DNA from: an uncultured Collinsella sp.
GTDB taxonomy: Bacteria; Actinomycetota; Coriobacteriia; Coriobacteriales; Coriobacteriaceae
Assembly (NCBI GenBank): GCA_958408685.1
Contig: CATYLC010000025.1
Coordinates: 1-27,771, forward strand
Direction of reading: 5' to 3'
Length of the DNA stretch: 27,771 bases
The position numbers were made by a program, and so were the translations under genes. The notes under the pieces were generated by a model. The model was not told where the DNA came from. It did no database searches and saw only the letters and a list, made by a program, of their open reading frames with translations. Numbering within the stretch: position 1 is the stretch's first letter; the number at the start of each line of letters is the position of its first letter. This document shows positions 1 to 7,764 of the stretch, piece after piece.

Positions 1-45
1 GCCGCGGGGGCGTTCGGCTAACTGCGGGAACGGCCTATTTGCTCA

Positions 46-3000
46 ATGTGTTCGGTTGAGATCGGAAATCAACCCCGCTCGAGCCTCACGGCAACGGACG
101 GTAACATGCAGCTCGAGTACGTGCCCGCAAGCGACAAGAAGGACGCGGGCGGCGTCATCATCAACCGCGGCGGTATGGACGCGGACAGCGTCGTGTGGAA
201 GACCGGTGCGTTCGCCGCTGCGAAGGAGACCATCACCGCGCCGTCGACCGTGTACAAGGCAAATGATAACCTGACGAAGTCCGACAAGATCGACGACCTG
301 GAGTCCGGCATACTGTTCGCTGTGGTGCTCAAGCGCGATAAAAGCGCAAACGCAGATATCAAAGATCAGAACAATTGGTACGCCGTGTCGGGCGACCCAT
401 TGACGGGAGCGGGGTACACCCTCGCCGAGAAGTCGAGCAAGGCCGGCGCTATCGAGGCGGCGAAGAAGGACCTGCACGCCTTCACGCTCAACACGAGCGG
501 CCAGTACCAGGTAGAGATTCAAAATCTGCCCGGTGACATCTCCAAGTACTACTACCTGCTGAGCGGTGATGCCCGCAAGGATGCCGAGTACACGGTGGCC
601 ATCTACTACACAGCGGCGAGCTCCATCGCCGAGGCGGATATGGACAACACGGTCCACGTGTTCAGCGATGACCTCCCCGACGGCAAGGAGAATTTCCGGC
701 GGCAGTTCGCCACGCGCCTGCTCGTCTCGAACATCCAGAATCGCCTGTTCGTGCAGAAGACCGATACCGCGGGTAAGCCCGTTGAGGGGGCGAAGTTCGG
801 CCTGTACACGGCCGATCAGGTGACAACAGACGCAAACGGCAAGGTCGTGCTCAAGGGCGAGCAGACCCCCTACGACACCCTGACGACGGGGTCGGTCGGC
901 AACCCGGTCTCGCTCGAAGGTGCGGGCATATTCCCGAATACGAGCAAGGAGCACAAGCCGCTTACGAAACGCACCTACTACCTGAAGGAAATCTCAGCGC
1001 CGAGCGGTTTCCTGCTCAACGACACGCTCACCAAAGTGATTGTGGACGATTACGGCGTCCATGCCGATGCCGGTACGCGCGATGACGGCGTTTCGACGTT
1101 TGTGGGCCCGGGCGCGCTGATGAAGAGCCTGGGCCAGTTTGGCGCAGAGGGCGACATCGACAACACGCTCACGTGGATCAAGGGTGTGCGGCAGACCTCG
1201 AATGGTGTGACCGATACTGACGGTAATCTGTCGTGGAGCAATGTCGATCCCGCCGGTGCCGGCGACACGGTGCACCTCAAGTACGGTGCCAACGGACGTG
1301 TCTACCAGTATGGGCCCACCGAGGAGGGCAAACCCTACCGCCTGGAGACCGAGACGGGCTGGATACGTATGGGTATCACCCAGGACGAGCAGCCCAAGGG
1401 GACCAAGTCGAAAGGTGCCCGTGTCGATCTGCGCGACATGAACAACCTGAATGCCCTGTTTACGGGCGCCACCTGCGTGCGCGTGGCTAACAAGCGCGAG
1501 GCGAGCCTCGAGGTGACGAAGAAGGTTGACGTGCCCGATGGACTGACGGGCAATAAGGATGCGGAGTTCACCTTCAAGTTCACCGTGCCCAAGGGGAAGA
1601 CGTATAAGGCTGCAGTCTTCGAGAAGGCGGGCGCGGCCGATGAGAAGCAGGTCGGCGATATGTTCGACCTGACGAACGGACGCGAGCAGACCATCACGGC
1701 CGGCCAGACGATCCGCGTGTACGGTCTCGCCGAGGGTGACAAGTATACGGTTCAGGAGCTGACCCGCGCGGGCAAGATGCCGGCCGGCTTCACGCTGACC
1801 AAGCGCGAGCAGGGCGGCAACGCCCTGGGCGGCGAGGGCGACAGCATCTCCGGCACGATCGCGAAACAGAATGCCGACGGCACGTTGGCCGAAGCCAACA
1901 AGCTGGTGTTCACAAACACCTACAGCGTAAAGTCGCCGGTGACGCTCACCAATGCGTTCTGGGCGCAGAAGGTGCTCCAGGGCCGTGACTGGAAAGATGG
2001 CGATAGCTTCAAGATTTACCTGCGCGCGGACAAGGGCACGCCGATGCCCGACGGTGCCGAGGATGCGCCCGTGAGTGATATGAAGCAGGTTGTGAAGACC
2101 GTCGAGAACGGGGGCAAGTTCGACTTCGGTAAGATTGAGTACGCCAAGCCCGGCACCTACACCTATCTCATTGCCGAGGCCACGCCGTCTCAAAACGACG
2201 CTGACTGGCTGCCCGGGTTCGGGTATTCGAGCGCTTCCTACCGCGTCACGGTGACGGTGAGGGATAACGGCGACGGCACGCTGTCGCAGCCGGAAGTCAA
2301 GATGGAGCAGACCTACACCGACGACGGCGTGAGCCATGAGGACAACCCGATCAAGGTCGCTGACAAAATCGCCAAGATCACGAACACGTACCGACCGAAG
2401 GGGACCTCGGTAACGCTCAAGGCGAAGAAGCGCTTCGCAGGTGGTGAGCTCGCAGGGAACGACTTCACGTTCCAGCTGCTCGACAACGACGGCAAAGAGC
2501 TCCAGGCTGTCCAAAACGACAAGGACGGCAAGGTCGCCTTTGCAGCCATCGACTACGCTACGCCGGGCGATCACGACTACGCCATCAAGGAGGTTGCCGG
2601 CAACGACTCGACCATCGTCTACGACGCGAAGGACGTGAAGGTCCACGTCAAGGTCACCGACGAGAAGGGCGAGCTGAAGGCGGTCGCCACCTACGACGGC
2701 GAGAAGGCCGTGCCGACCTTCACCAACTCGAAGCCGACGACGGACGTTACCGTCGAGGCCATGAAAGTTCTCGCGGGCAAGGACCTGACGTCCGACGCGT
2801 TTACCTTCGGCCTGTACGACCAGGCTGGCAACGAGGTTGCCCGCGGCACCAACGACCAGGGCGGCAAGGTCAAGCTGACCGTCAAGGGCCTGAACCTGGG
2901 CGAGTACGACTACACGCTCAAGGAGGAGAAAGCCGGCCAGACCGTCGACGGCGTGGCCTACGACGCCAAGGAAGTCAAGGTCCACGTCAAGGTAGAGCAG

Positions 3001-5502
3001 AACCAGGGCGACAACAACAAGACGAAGGTGACCGTCACCTATGACGGTGCCGCTACGGCTCCCACCTTCAACAACACCTACGACGCAAAGGGCTCCGTAA
3101 TCCTGACGGCGACCAAGACCATCAAGGTTGCGGACGGCTTCGACCACACGACGAAGCCCGCGGACGGCGAGTTCACCTTCGACCTGAAGGACGCTGCCGG
3201 CAACGTGCTCGACACCGCGAAGAACGATGCAAACGGCAAGGTCAGCTTCACGCGCGAGTTCCAGCTCTCCGACTTGGACGGCGCCGCGAGCAAGGACTTC
3301 ACCTACACCATCGTGGAGCAGCCGGGCGCGGAGCCGGGCATGGTCTATGACAGCCATCCCCTCACCTATACGGTGACGGTCACGGACGGCGGGAACGGAG
3401 CACTGAATGCGAAGGCGATCGTGACGAGCGCATCCGGCTCGGATACCTTCACCAATACCTACCAGCCGGCCGCGACCGGCCTGGCCCTCGGTGCGCAGAA
3501 GAGCTATGTGAAGAAGGACGACAACACGCCGATCGTCCCCAAGTGCGGCGAGTTCACCTTCGATGTGTACGAGGGCAACCTGACGGCTGAGCAGCTTGCC
3601 GGGGCCAAGCCCGTCCGGACCGCGACCAACGGCGCGGACGGAAGTGTTAACTTCGACGCCTTCTCCTACGCGAAGCCGGGCACGCACGAGTACACCATCG
3701 TGGAGCGGAAGGGTGATCTGGCCTACGTGACCTACGACGCCGCGGTGCACCATGCCGTGGTGACGGTTGCGGACAATGCCGGCACGCTGCAGGCGAGCGT
3801 CGCCTACGACGGCACGAATGTCACGAAGCCCAGCTTCACCAACACCTACGAGGCACAGGCGACGGACTCCGGCGCGATCGCCCTCACCAAGAGCGTTGAC
3901 GTGCACGACGGCAGCTATCAGCTAAAGGCGGGAGACTTCGCCTTCGAGCTGGTGGGGTCTGACGGCTCGGTGATCCAGACCCAGAAGAACGATGCGCACG
4001 GCAAGGTTGCCTTCGACAAGCTGACCTTCGACCATGCGGGCACCTTTACCTACACGGTCCGCGAGGTGCAGCCGACGGGGGACGCGCCGGGCGTGCCGGG
4101 CGTGACCTACACCGGCAAGACGTACACCCTGACCTACGTGGTGAAGGACAACAACGACGGCAAGCTGGTGGTAGAGAGCTCTACGGTGAAACCGAGCGAG
4201 GGCACCGAGAACGGCGTCACCCCCAATACCATGACGTTTGCGAACAGCTACCAGCCGGGTCAGACCTCCTACCAGATCTCTGGCACCAAGGTGCTTGAGA
4301 ATGCCGACCCGGCCACCACGCGGACGCCCGCCGATGGCGAGTTCACATTCGCGCTGATTGACGTGGCCACCGGGCAGGAGATCGACCGGACCACGAACGT
4401 GGGTAAAGCGTTTACCTTCAAGGCCATCTCGTACACCGCAACTGGTTCGCATGCGTACCAGGTGAAGGAGGTTGCGGGCCAAGATGGCACCATCACTTAC
4501 AGCGATGCGGTGCTGGACGTAACGGTGAACGTGACCGATGACGGCAGCGGCCAGCTGACCGCGACGGCGAACAAGACGGCTGCGGATCTGACCTTCACCA
4601 ACACCTACACGCCGACGGCAACGACGGCGACGATTACCGGAACGAAGGCTCTGACCGGCCGCGACCTGGCCGAGGGTGAGTTCTTCTTCGACCTGAAGGA
4701 CGCCGACGGTAACGTGGTGCAGACGGTGCAGAACGGCGCCGACGGCACGTTCGGCTTCGCGCCGCTGCAGCTGGACAAGGTGGGGACGTACGTCTACACC
4801 GTGTCCGAGCGGGCAGGGGCGACGGCGAACGGCGTCACCTACGACACGACGGTCTTTACCGCGACGGTGACGGTGACGGAGAATGCGGAGACGCACGCGC
4901 TGGAGGCGCAGGTTGCCTACAGCAAGGGCGGCAAGGCTGCGGGTGCGGTGGCGTTCAGCAACAGTTACGCGCCGGCCGCGACTGAGGTGAAGCTGGGGGC
5001 CTCCAAGGTGCTGAGCGGCGAGGACCTGAAGGAAGGGCAGTTCTCCTTCCAGCTGAAGGATGCCGACGGCAAGGTGCTGCAGACCGCAAAGAACGCGGCG
5101 GACGGCACGGTGGGCTTCGAGGCGATCTCGTACGACAAGCCCGGAACGTACGTCTACAGCATCTCCGAGGTGGACGACGGTCAGAAGAACGTGACGTACG
5201 ACGCGGCCGAGCACCGGGTAACGGTGACGGTGACGGACGACGGTGCGGGCCATCTGGTGGCGACGGTAACCTATGACGGCGCCGTGGCGCCGGTGTTCAA
5301 GAACACGTACACGCCGCCGACCACCCCGCCGACGGAGCCGCCCACCAATCCGCCGAGCAAGTCACCGGTGCCGAAGGAGGAGAAGCCGGGTCTGCCGTAT
5401 ACGGGCGATACCAGCTTGTCGCCGATGGCCCTGGGTGGCATCGCGGGCGGCGCGGTGGTGCTGATCGCCGCAGGCGTTATCCTGCGGCGCCGGAACCGGT
5501 AG
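46..5502 (+). CDS. Giant LPxTG-anchored surface protein with nine pilin-type isopeptide domains (5' end incomplete or frame-broken)
   Basis: This is a cell-wall-anchored adhesin or fibre-like surface protein of at least 1818 residues. Residues about 232-334 resemble a SpaA/Cna-B prealbumin-like domain, with KTD near its start and the YYLKEISAPSGF signature near its end. Residues about 486-627 form a beta-rich domain ending in FTNTY. Residues 632-1755 are nine repeats of the streptococcal pilin isopeptide-linkage (Spy0128/FctA-like) type. A Pro/Thr spacer (1756-1782) leads to LPYTG at 1783-1787, then a hydrophobic stretch and RRRNR, which is a complete sortase signal. Such domains usually form internal Lys-Asn bonds that stiffen stalks. 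No sortase gene lies in the window. The first in-frame ATG (46) has no clear Shine-Dalgarno sequence and no signal peptide follows, so the true N-terminus is probably upstream in another frame. The architecture is certain; the ligand is unknown. Confidence 0.9.
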   Translation: MCSVEIGNQPRSSLTATDGNMQLEYVPASDKKDAGGVIINRGGMDADSVVWKTGAFAAAKETITAPSTVYKANDNLTKSDKIDDLESGILFAVVLKRDKSANADIKDQNNWYAVSGDPLTGAGYTLAEKSSKAGAIEAAKKDLHAFTLNTSGQYQVEIQNLPGDISKYYYLLSGDARKDAEYTVAIYYTAASSIAEADMDNTVHVFSDDLPDGKENFRRQFATRLLVSNIQNRLFVQKTDTAGKPVEGAKFGLYTADQVTTDANGKVVLKGEQTPYDTLTTGSVGNPVSLEGAGIFPNTSKEHKPLTKRTYYLKEISAPSGFLLNDTLTKVIVDDYGVHADAGTRDDGVSTFVGPGALMKSLGQFGAEGDIDNTLTWIKGVRQTSNGVTDTDGNLSWSNVDPAGAGDTVHLKYGANGRVYQYGPTEEGKPYRLETETGWIRMGITQDEQPKGTKSKGARVDLRDMNNLNALFTGATCVRVANKREASLEVTKKVDVPDGLTGNKDAEFTFKFTVPKGKTYKAAVFEKAGAADEKQVGDMFDLTNGREQTITAGQTIRVYGLAEGDKYTVQELTRAGKMPAGFTLTKREQGGNALGGEGDSISGTIAKQNADGTLAEANKLVFTNTYSVKSPVTLTNAFWAQKVLQGRDWKDGDSFKIYLRADKGTPMPDGAEDAPVSDMKQVVKTVENGGKFDFGKIEYAKPGTYTYLIAEATPSQNDADWLPGFGYSSASYRVTVTVRDNGDGTLSQPEVKMEQTYTDDGVSHEDNPIKVADKIAKITNTYRPKGTSVTLKAKKRFAGGELAGNDFTFQLLDNDGKELQAVQNDKDGKVAFAAIDYATPGDHDYAIKEVAGNDSTIVYDAKDVKVHVKVTDEKGELKAVATYDGEKAVPTFTNSKPTTDVTVEAMKVLAGKDLTSDAFTFGLYDQAGNEVARGTNDQGGKVKLTVKGLNLGEYDYTLKEEKAGQTVDGVAYDAKEVKVHVKVEQNQGDNNKTKVTVTYDGAATAPTFNNTYDAKGSVILTATKTIKVADGFDHTTKPADGEFTFDLKDAAGNVLDTAKNDANGKVSFTREFQLSDLDGAASKDFTYTIVEQPGAEPGMVYDSHPLTYTVTVTDGGNGALNAKAIVTSASGSDTFTNTYQPAATGLALGAQKSYVKKDDNTPIVPKCGEFTFDVYEGNLTAEQLAGAKPVRTATNGADGSVNFDAFSYAKPGTHEYTIVERKGDLAYVTYDAAVHHAVVTVADNAGTLQASVAYDGTNVTKPSFTNTYEAQATDSGAIALTKSVDVHDGSYQLKAGDFAFELVGSDGSVIQTQKNDAHGKVAFDKLTFDHAGTFTYTVREVQPTGDAPGVPGVTYTGKTYTLTYVVKDNNDGKLVVESSTVKPSEGTENGVTPNTMTFANSYQPGQTSYQISGTKVLENADPATTRTPADGEFTFALIDVATGQEIDRTTNVGKAFTFKAISYTATGSHAYQVKEVAGQDGTITYSDAVLDVTVNVTDDGSGQLTATANKTAADLTFTNTYTPTATTATITGTKALTGRDLAEGEFFFDLKDADGNVVQTVQNGADGTFGFAPLQLDKVGTYVYTVSERAGATANGVTYDTTVFTATVTVTENAETHALEAQVAYSKGGKAAGAVAFSNSYAPAATEVKLGASKVLSGEDLKEGQFSFQLKDADGKVLQTAKNAADGTVGFEAISYDKPGTYVYSISEVDDGQKNVTYDAAEHRVTVTVTDDGAGHLVATVTYDGAVAPVFKNTYTPPTTPPTEPPTNPPSKSPVPKEEKPGLPYTGDTSLSPMALGGIAGGAVVLIAAGVILRRRNR
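1939..5310 (+). repeat. Nine tandem pilin-type isopeptide domain repeats (coding)
   Basis: Each unit is about 114-151 residues and ends in a beta-strand of the form F-T/N/A/S-N-T/S-Y. The approximate units are 1939-2391, 2392-2733, 2734-3081, 3082-3462, 3463-3849, 3850-4251, 4252-4608, 4609-4968 and 4969-5310. In every unit I can see a Lys in the first strand (for example TKTI, SKVL, TKAL), a Glu in the YTxxE strand, and the Asn of the final motif. These are the three residues expected for a self-formed Lys-Asn isopeptide bond. Unit 2 ends NSK instead of NTY, while units 6 and 8 end NSY. Units 8 and 9 are the most alike by eye, which suggests recent duplication. Confidence 0.85.
5392..5406 (+). 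other. Sortase sorting motif LPYTG
   Basis: The codons read LPYTG, 36 residues from the C-terminus. They are followed by a hydrophobic segment and a basic tail (RRRNR). This is the classical class A-type sorting signal, so the protein should be joined covalently to peptidoglycan or to a pilus backbone. Confidence 0.95.
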
Positions 5503-5545
5503 CTACGGCGGCCGAGAAGGGCTTTGATTGAGGGCGGGTGGTCGC

Positions 5546-5569
5546 AGGGCGCGGCCGCTCGCCCTTTTT
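5546..5569 (+). terminator. Rho-independent terminator after the surface protein gene
   Basis: AGGGCG pairs with CGCCCT across an 8-base loop and is followed by five T. It lies 43 bases after the stop codon of the surface protein gene. Confidence 0.85.
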
Positions 5570-5583
5570 GGTGAAAGGCTATG

Positions 5584-5912
5584 TTAACCCGCCGTTTGCA
5601 CGTCCGGCTCCAGATGGAACTCGTACTCCGGCTCCATCATCTTCTTCCGGATCTTTTCGTAGCGCCCGTCGTCGAGCTGCTCGCGCATGAGCGACGTCCT
5701 GTCCCCGACGCGTGCGGCCTCGCGCAGCCATCTGAACCACATCAGGCAGCTGTGGAGCCTGCGGGTCGATACGCCCTTGAACCTCTCGAGGAAGTGGCCG
5801 AGCGAACCCTGCGCTTCAGCATCCTCTGGACCGTGTCCCGCTCGTACCCGGTGAGCCTGCCGTGGGTCCTCGGGACCGCCCTCGCGGCGCCCTTCCCGCC
5901 CTTTCCGGACAT
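5584..5912 (-). pseudogene. Decayed transposase fragment (possibly ISXO2/IS1595-like C-terminus)
   Basis: On the minus strand an ATG at 5912 follows a good GGAGG site and opens a reading frame beginning MSGKGGKGAARAVPRTHGR. After about 38 codons the sense moves to another frame that reads FLERFKGVSTRRL, then LMWFRWLREA, and runs to a stop at 5584. The FKGVSTRRL...WF pattern resembles the C-terminal end of ISXO2/IS1595-type DDE transposases. No catalytic triad is present, so at best this is an internally deleted, frameshifted remnant of about 110 residues. The family call is from memory and only moderately secure. I see no convincing terminal inverted repeats. Confidence 0.45.
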
Positions 5913-6236
5913 GGCGTCCTCCGATCTCCCGGGGCCGGCCGATCCGGCCCTCAGGGTATCGGATTCCCAAATTTATCCGTATATGTGCGGATGAATGCGG
6001 GAGGCGTTCGGATGAAGTTGTATTCAAGGAAAGAGACTGACCCTTTGTCGCATTCCGTGCGGGTTATATGCAGGTATGCCTGCGCACGCTATCATGTATG
6101 GGTTAGACCGCAACTATGTACCTCATACGCGAAGGGATGCGCATGTATCTGAAGATCGACATGTTCTAGCTGGGCTTACCCCCGCAGTGGCGCCGCGCGC
6201 CCCATCAACTCTGCCGATTTTCGCCTTCACGCACAT
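5913..6236. other. Gene-poor stretch before prfA
   Basis: I see no supported gene here. An imperfect palindrome of ATCCG and CGGAT arms (8-base centre) lies at 5975-5992. A small GCAGG/CCTGC hairpin with a TATG loop lies at 6070-6083 and contains GGTATGCC, the same 8-mer that forms one arm of the palindrome at 24682. No promoter with well-spaced boxes was found for prfA, although one is expected here. Confidence 0.4.
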
Positions 6237-6250
6237 AAAGGAGTCCCGCC

Positions 6251-7318
6251 ATGCGCGACAAGCTCGAAAAGATCATTAAGGCCTACGAGGAGCTCGAGAA
6301 GAAGCTATCTGACCCGGCCGTCGCCTCCGATATCAAGGAGTTCACGCGTCTCAACAAGGAGTACGCGCACCAGTCCGACCTCATTGCCGCCTCGCGCGAG
6401 TACATCGGCGCGCTCGATGACATCGAGGCCGCCAAGGAAATGCTGCACGATACCACCGATGCCGATGAGAAGGAGATGCTCCAGATGGACATCTCCGAAA
6501 ACGAGGCCAAGCTCCCCCAGCTCGAGGAAGACATCAAGTACATGCTCATTCCGAGCGACCCCAACGACGACAAGAACACCATCGTCGAGATCCGCTCCGC
6601 CGCCGGTGGCGACGAGGCGGCCATCTTCGCCGGCGACCTGTACAAGATGTATCAGCGCTTTTGCGAGTCGCGCGGCTGGAAGACTACCGTGCTCGATTCC
6701 AGCCCCAGCGAGGCCGGCGGCTTTAAGTCCATTGAGTTCAAGGTCGAGGGCGACCGCGTCTACTCCGTTATGAAGTACGAGTCCGGCGTGCACCGTGTCC
6801 AGCGCGTTCCCAAGACCGAGTCCCAAGGCCGTATCCAGACCTCCACGGCAACCGTCGCCGTGCTTCCCGAGGCCGAGGAGATCGACGTCCAGATCAACCA
6901 GTCCGACCTGCGCATCGACACTTACTGCGCCTCGGGTCCTGGTGGTCAGTGCGTTAACACCACCTACTCCGCCGTGCGCATCACCCACCTGCCCACCAAC
7001 ACCGTGGTGCAGTCGCAGGAGCAGCGCTCCCAGATTCAGAACCGCGAGGTCTGCATGCAGATGCTGCGCGCCCGCCTCTACGAGATGGAGCTCGAGAAGC
7101 AGCAGGCAGAGCTCGGTGCCGAGCGCCAGAGCCAGATTGGCCACGGCAACCGTTCCGAGAAGATCCGCACCTACAACCAGCCCCAGGACCGCGTGACCGA
7201 TCACCGCATCGGTTTCAACTCCACTTATAACGGCGTCCTTCTGGGCGACCAGCTCGGCACCGTCATCGAGGCACTCGCCGCCGCCGAGCGTGCCGAGAAG
7301 CTGGCACAGGCTGTGTAG
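6251..7318 (+). CDS. prfA: Peptide chain release factor 1
   Basis: The gene encodes class I release factor RF1, which reads UAA and UAG stop codons and triggers peptide release on the ribosome. The product is 355 residues, close to the usual 355-360. The stop-codon-reading tripeptide of RF1 (PxT) is present as PKT at residues 187-189 in VQRVPKTESQGR. The GGQ catalytic loop is at 231-233 in SGPGGQCVNTTYSAV. Most RF1 proteins have H, S or another small residue after GGQ and NTTD rather than NTTY, so Cys234 and Tyr239 are mild deviations. The start is supported by AAAGGAG at 6237-6243, seven bases upstream. The gene for the enzyme that methylates its GGQ glutamine (prmC) is next, the common bacterial arrangement, but here about 700 bases of repeats lie between them. 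Confidence 0.97.
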   Translation: MRDKLEKIIKAYEELEKKLSDPAVASDIKEFTRLNKEYAHQSDLIAASREYIGALDDIEAAKEMLHDTTDADEKEMLQMDISENEAKLPQLEEDIKYMLIPSDPNDDKNTIVEIRSAAGGDEAAIFAGDLYKMYQRFCESRGWKTTVLDSSPSEAGGFKSIEFKVEGDRVYSVMKYESGVHRVQRVPKTESQGRIQTSTATVAVLPEAEEIDVQINQSDLRIDTYCASGPGGQCVNTTYSAVRITHLPTNTVVQSQEQRSQIQNREVCMQMLRARLYEMELEKQQAELGAERQSQIGHGNRSEKIRTYNQPQDRVTDHRIGFNSTYNGVLLGDQLGTVIEALAAAERAEKLAQAV

Positions 7319-7323
7319 TGGGT

Positions 7324-7347
7324 TCCGCCGTTCTACCGAACGGCGGA
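7324..7347 (+). other. Hairpin after prfA (leading hairpin of repeat element copy A)
   Basis: A perfect 10-bp stem (TCCGCCGTTC with GAACGGCGGA) closes on the loop TACC, beginning six bases after the prfA stop codon. There is no T run, so it is not a canonical terminator. A hairpin with the same apical core (GTT-Y-TACC-K-AAC) but a different lower stem lies at 23053-23080 after the LCP gene. Confidence 0.75.
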
Positions 7348-7353
7348 CCGGCC

Positions 7354-7573
7354 GACGCTGCGCGCCGCCCAGGGCGACAATTTGTCATTCAAAAGGCAAG
7401 GCATGACCAGAAGGTCTATGCCTTGCCTTTTTCATGCCAACTTGTTCGCCCTGGACGTCGCTCGCTGTCCGGTCTCTACCTACGGCGTTGCCATCGCTGC
7501 CGAAGACGGCAATTGGTTAGTTGGCACTTAGGGACGTTCCTTTTCTGCCGGCAGTTTGGGACACTCCTGGCTT
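7354..7573 (+). repeat. Structured dispersed element, copy A
   Basis: It begins with GACGCTGC (7354-7361). The outer stem pairs CCAGGGCG (7369-7376) with CGCCCTGG (7447-7454), plus CAA/TTG. The middle stem pairs 7382-7388 with 7434-7440 with one mismatch. The inner stem is 7392-7430. The motifs CTCGCTGTCCG and CGGCGTTGCC follow, then a 51-bp block (7521-7571) that matches copy B at all but three positions. Copy B is at 23086-23282. Open frames across this element look spurious. Confidence 0.7.
7392..7432 (+). terminator. Strong hairpin with T run, probable prfA terminator
   Basis: A 13-bp stem (AAAGGCAAGGCAT with ATGCCTTGCCTTT) is topped by a further GACC/GGTC stem and an AGAA loop, with one unpaired T at 7417. 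It ends in TTTTT. It forms the innermost helix of structured element copy A and could act as the transcription terminator of prfA. Confidence 0.75.
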
Positions 7574-7575
7574 AG

Positions 7576-7631
7576 TAGTCATTGGGGACGTTCTTAAACG
7601 ACTAGTCAAATAAGAACGTCCCCAATGACTA
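7576..7631. repeat. Perfect 20-bp inverted repeat around GGGGACGTTC
   Basis: The arms at 7576-7595 and 7612-7631 are exact reverse complements. The 16-base loop contains the palindrome GACTAGTC. Each arm carries the GGGGACGTTC core that is also found in the adjacent 51-bp block. There is no T run, so it looks like a REP/MITE-type palindrome rather than a terminator. Confidence 0.75.
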
Positions 7632-7732
7632 GGTCGGGCACATTGCTTTGTGAGTTTATTCAATCTTCTTTAATAACAATTAAGTTGTTTACCTGCTTAA
7701 AGTTATTTATCATTTTTAAAAATAATGCTTAA

Positions 7733-7764
7733 AAAATCGTCCGAGAAGTCGCGGGGCGATTTTT
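7733..7764. terminator. Orphan terminator-like hairpin
   Basis: AAAATCGTCC pairs with GGGCGATTTT (one T-G wobble) across an 11-base loop. T and A runs on either side mean it could work in both directions. It follows an unusually AT-rich stretch (about 7645-7732) in which I find no gene, so what it terminates is unclear. Confidence 0.55.

Noticed and set aside
48..60. Programmed +1 frameshift at GGT TGA, as in the RF2 gene
   Set aside because: The P-site codon would have to re-pair GGU to GUU, which is poor, and there is no upstream Shine-Dalgarno-like stimulator. A mutation or sequencing error is simpler.
994..5253. Very long minus-strand open frames (970 and 443 codons) opposite the surface protein
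   Set aside because: They arise from GC-rich codons and the repeat pattern of the real gene. They show no family features, and the plus-strand protein has clear domains throughout.
1939..5310. CRISPR-like array
   Set aside because: The repeats are about 360 bp, diverged and in frame, so they encode protein domains. No short direct repeats with unique spacers were seen anywhere in the window.
5581..5994. Plus-strand open frame of 137 codons
   Set aside because: It lies opposite the transposase-like minus-strand remnant and has no ribosome-binding site or recognisable motif.
7318..7575. Small plus-strand open frame after prfA
   Set aside because: It overlaps the structured repeat and terminator, lacks a ribosome-binding site, and its C-terminal sequence is just the translated 51-bp repeat.
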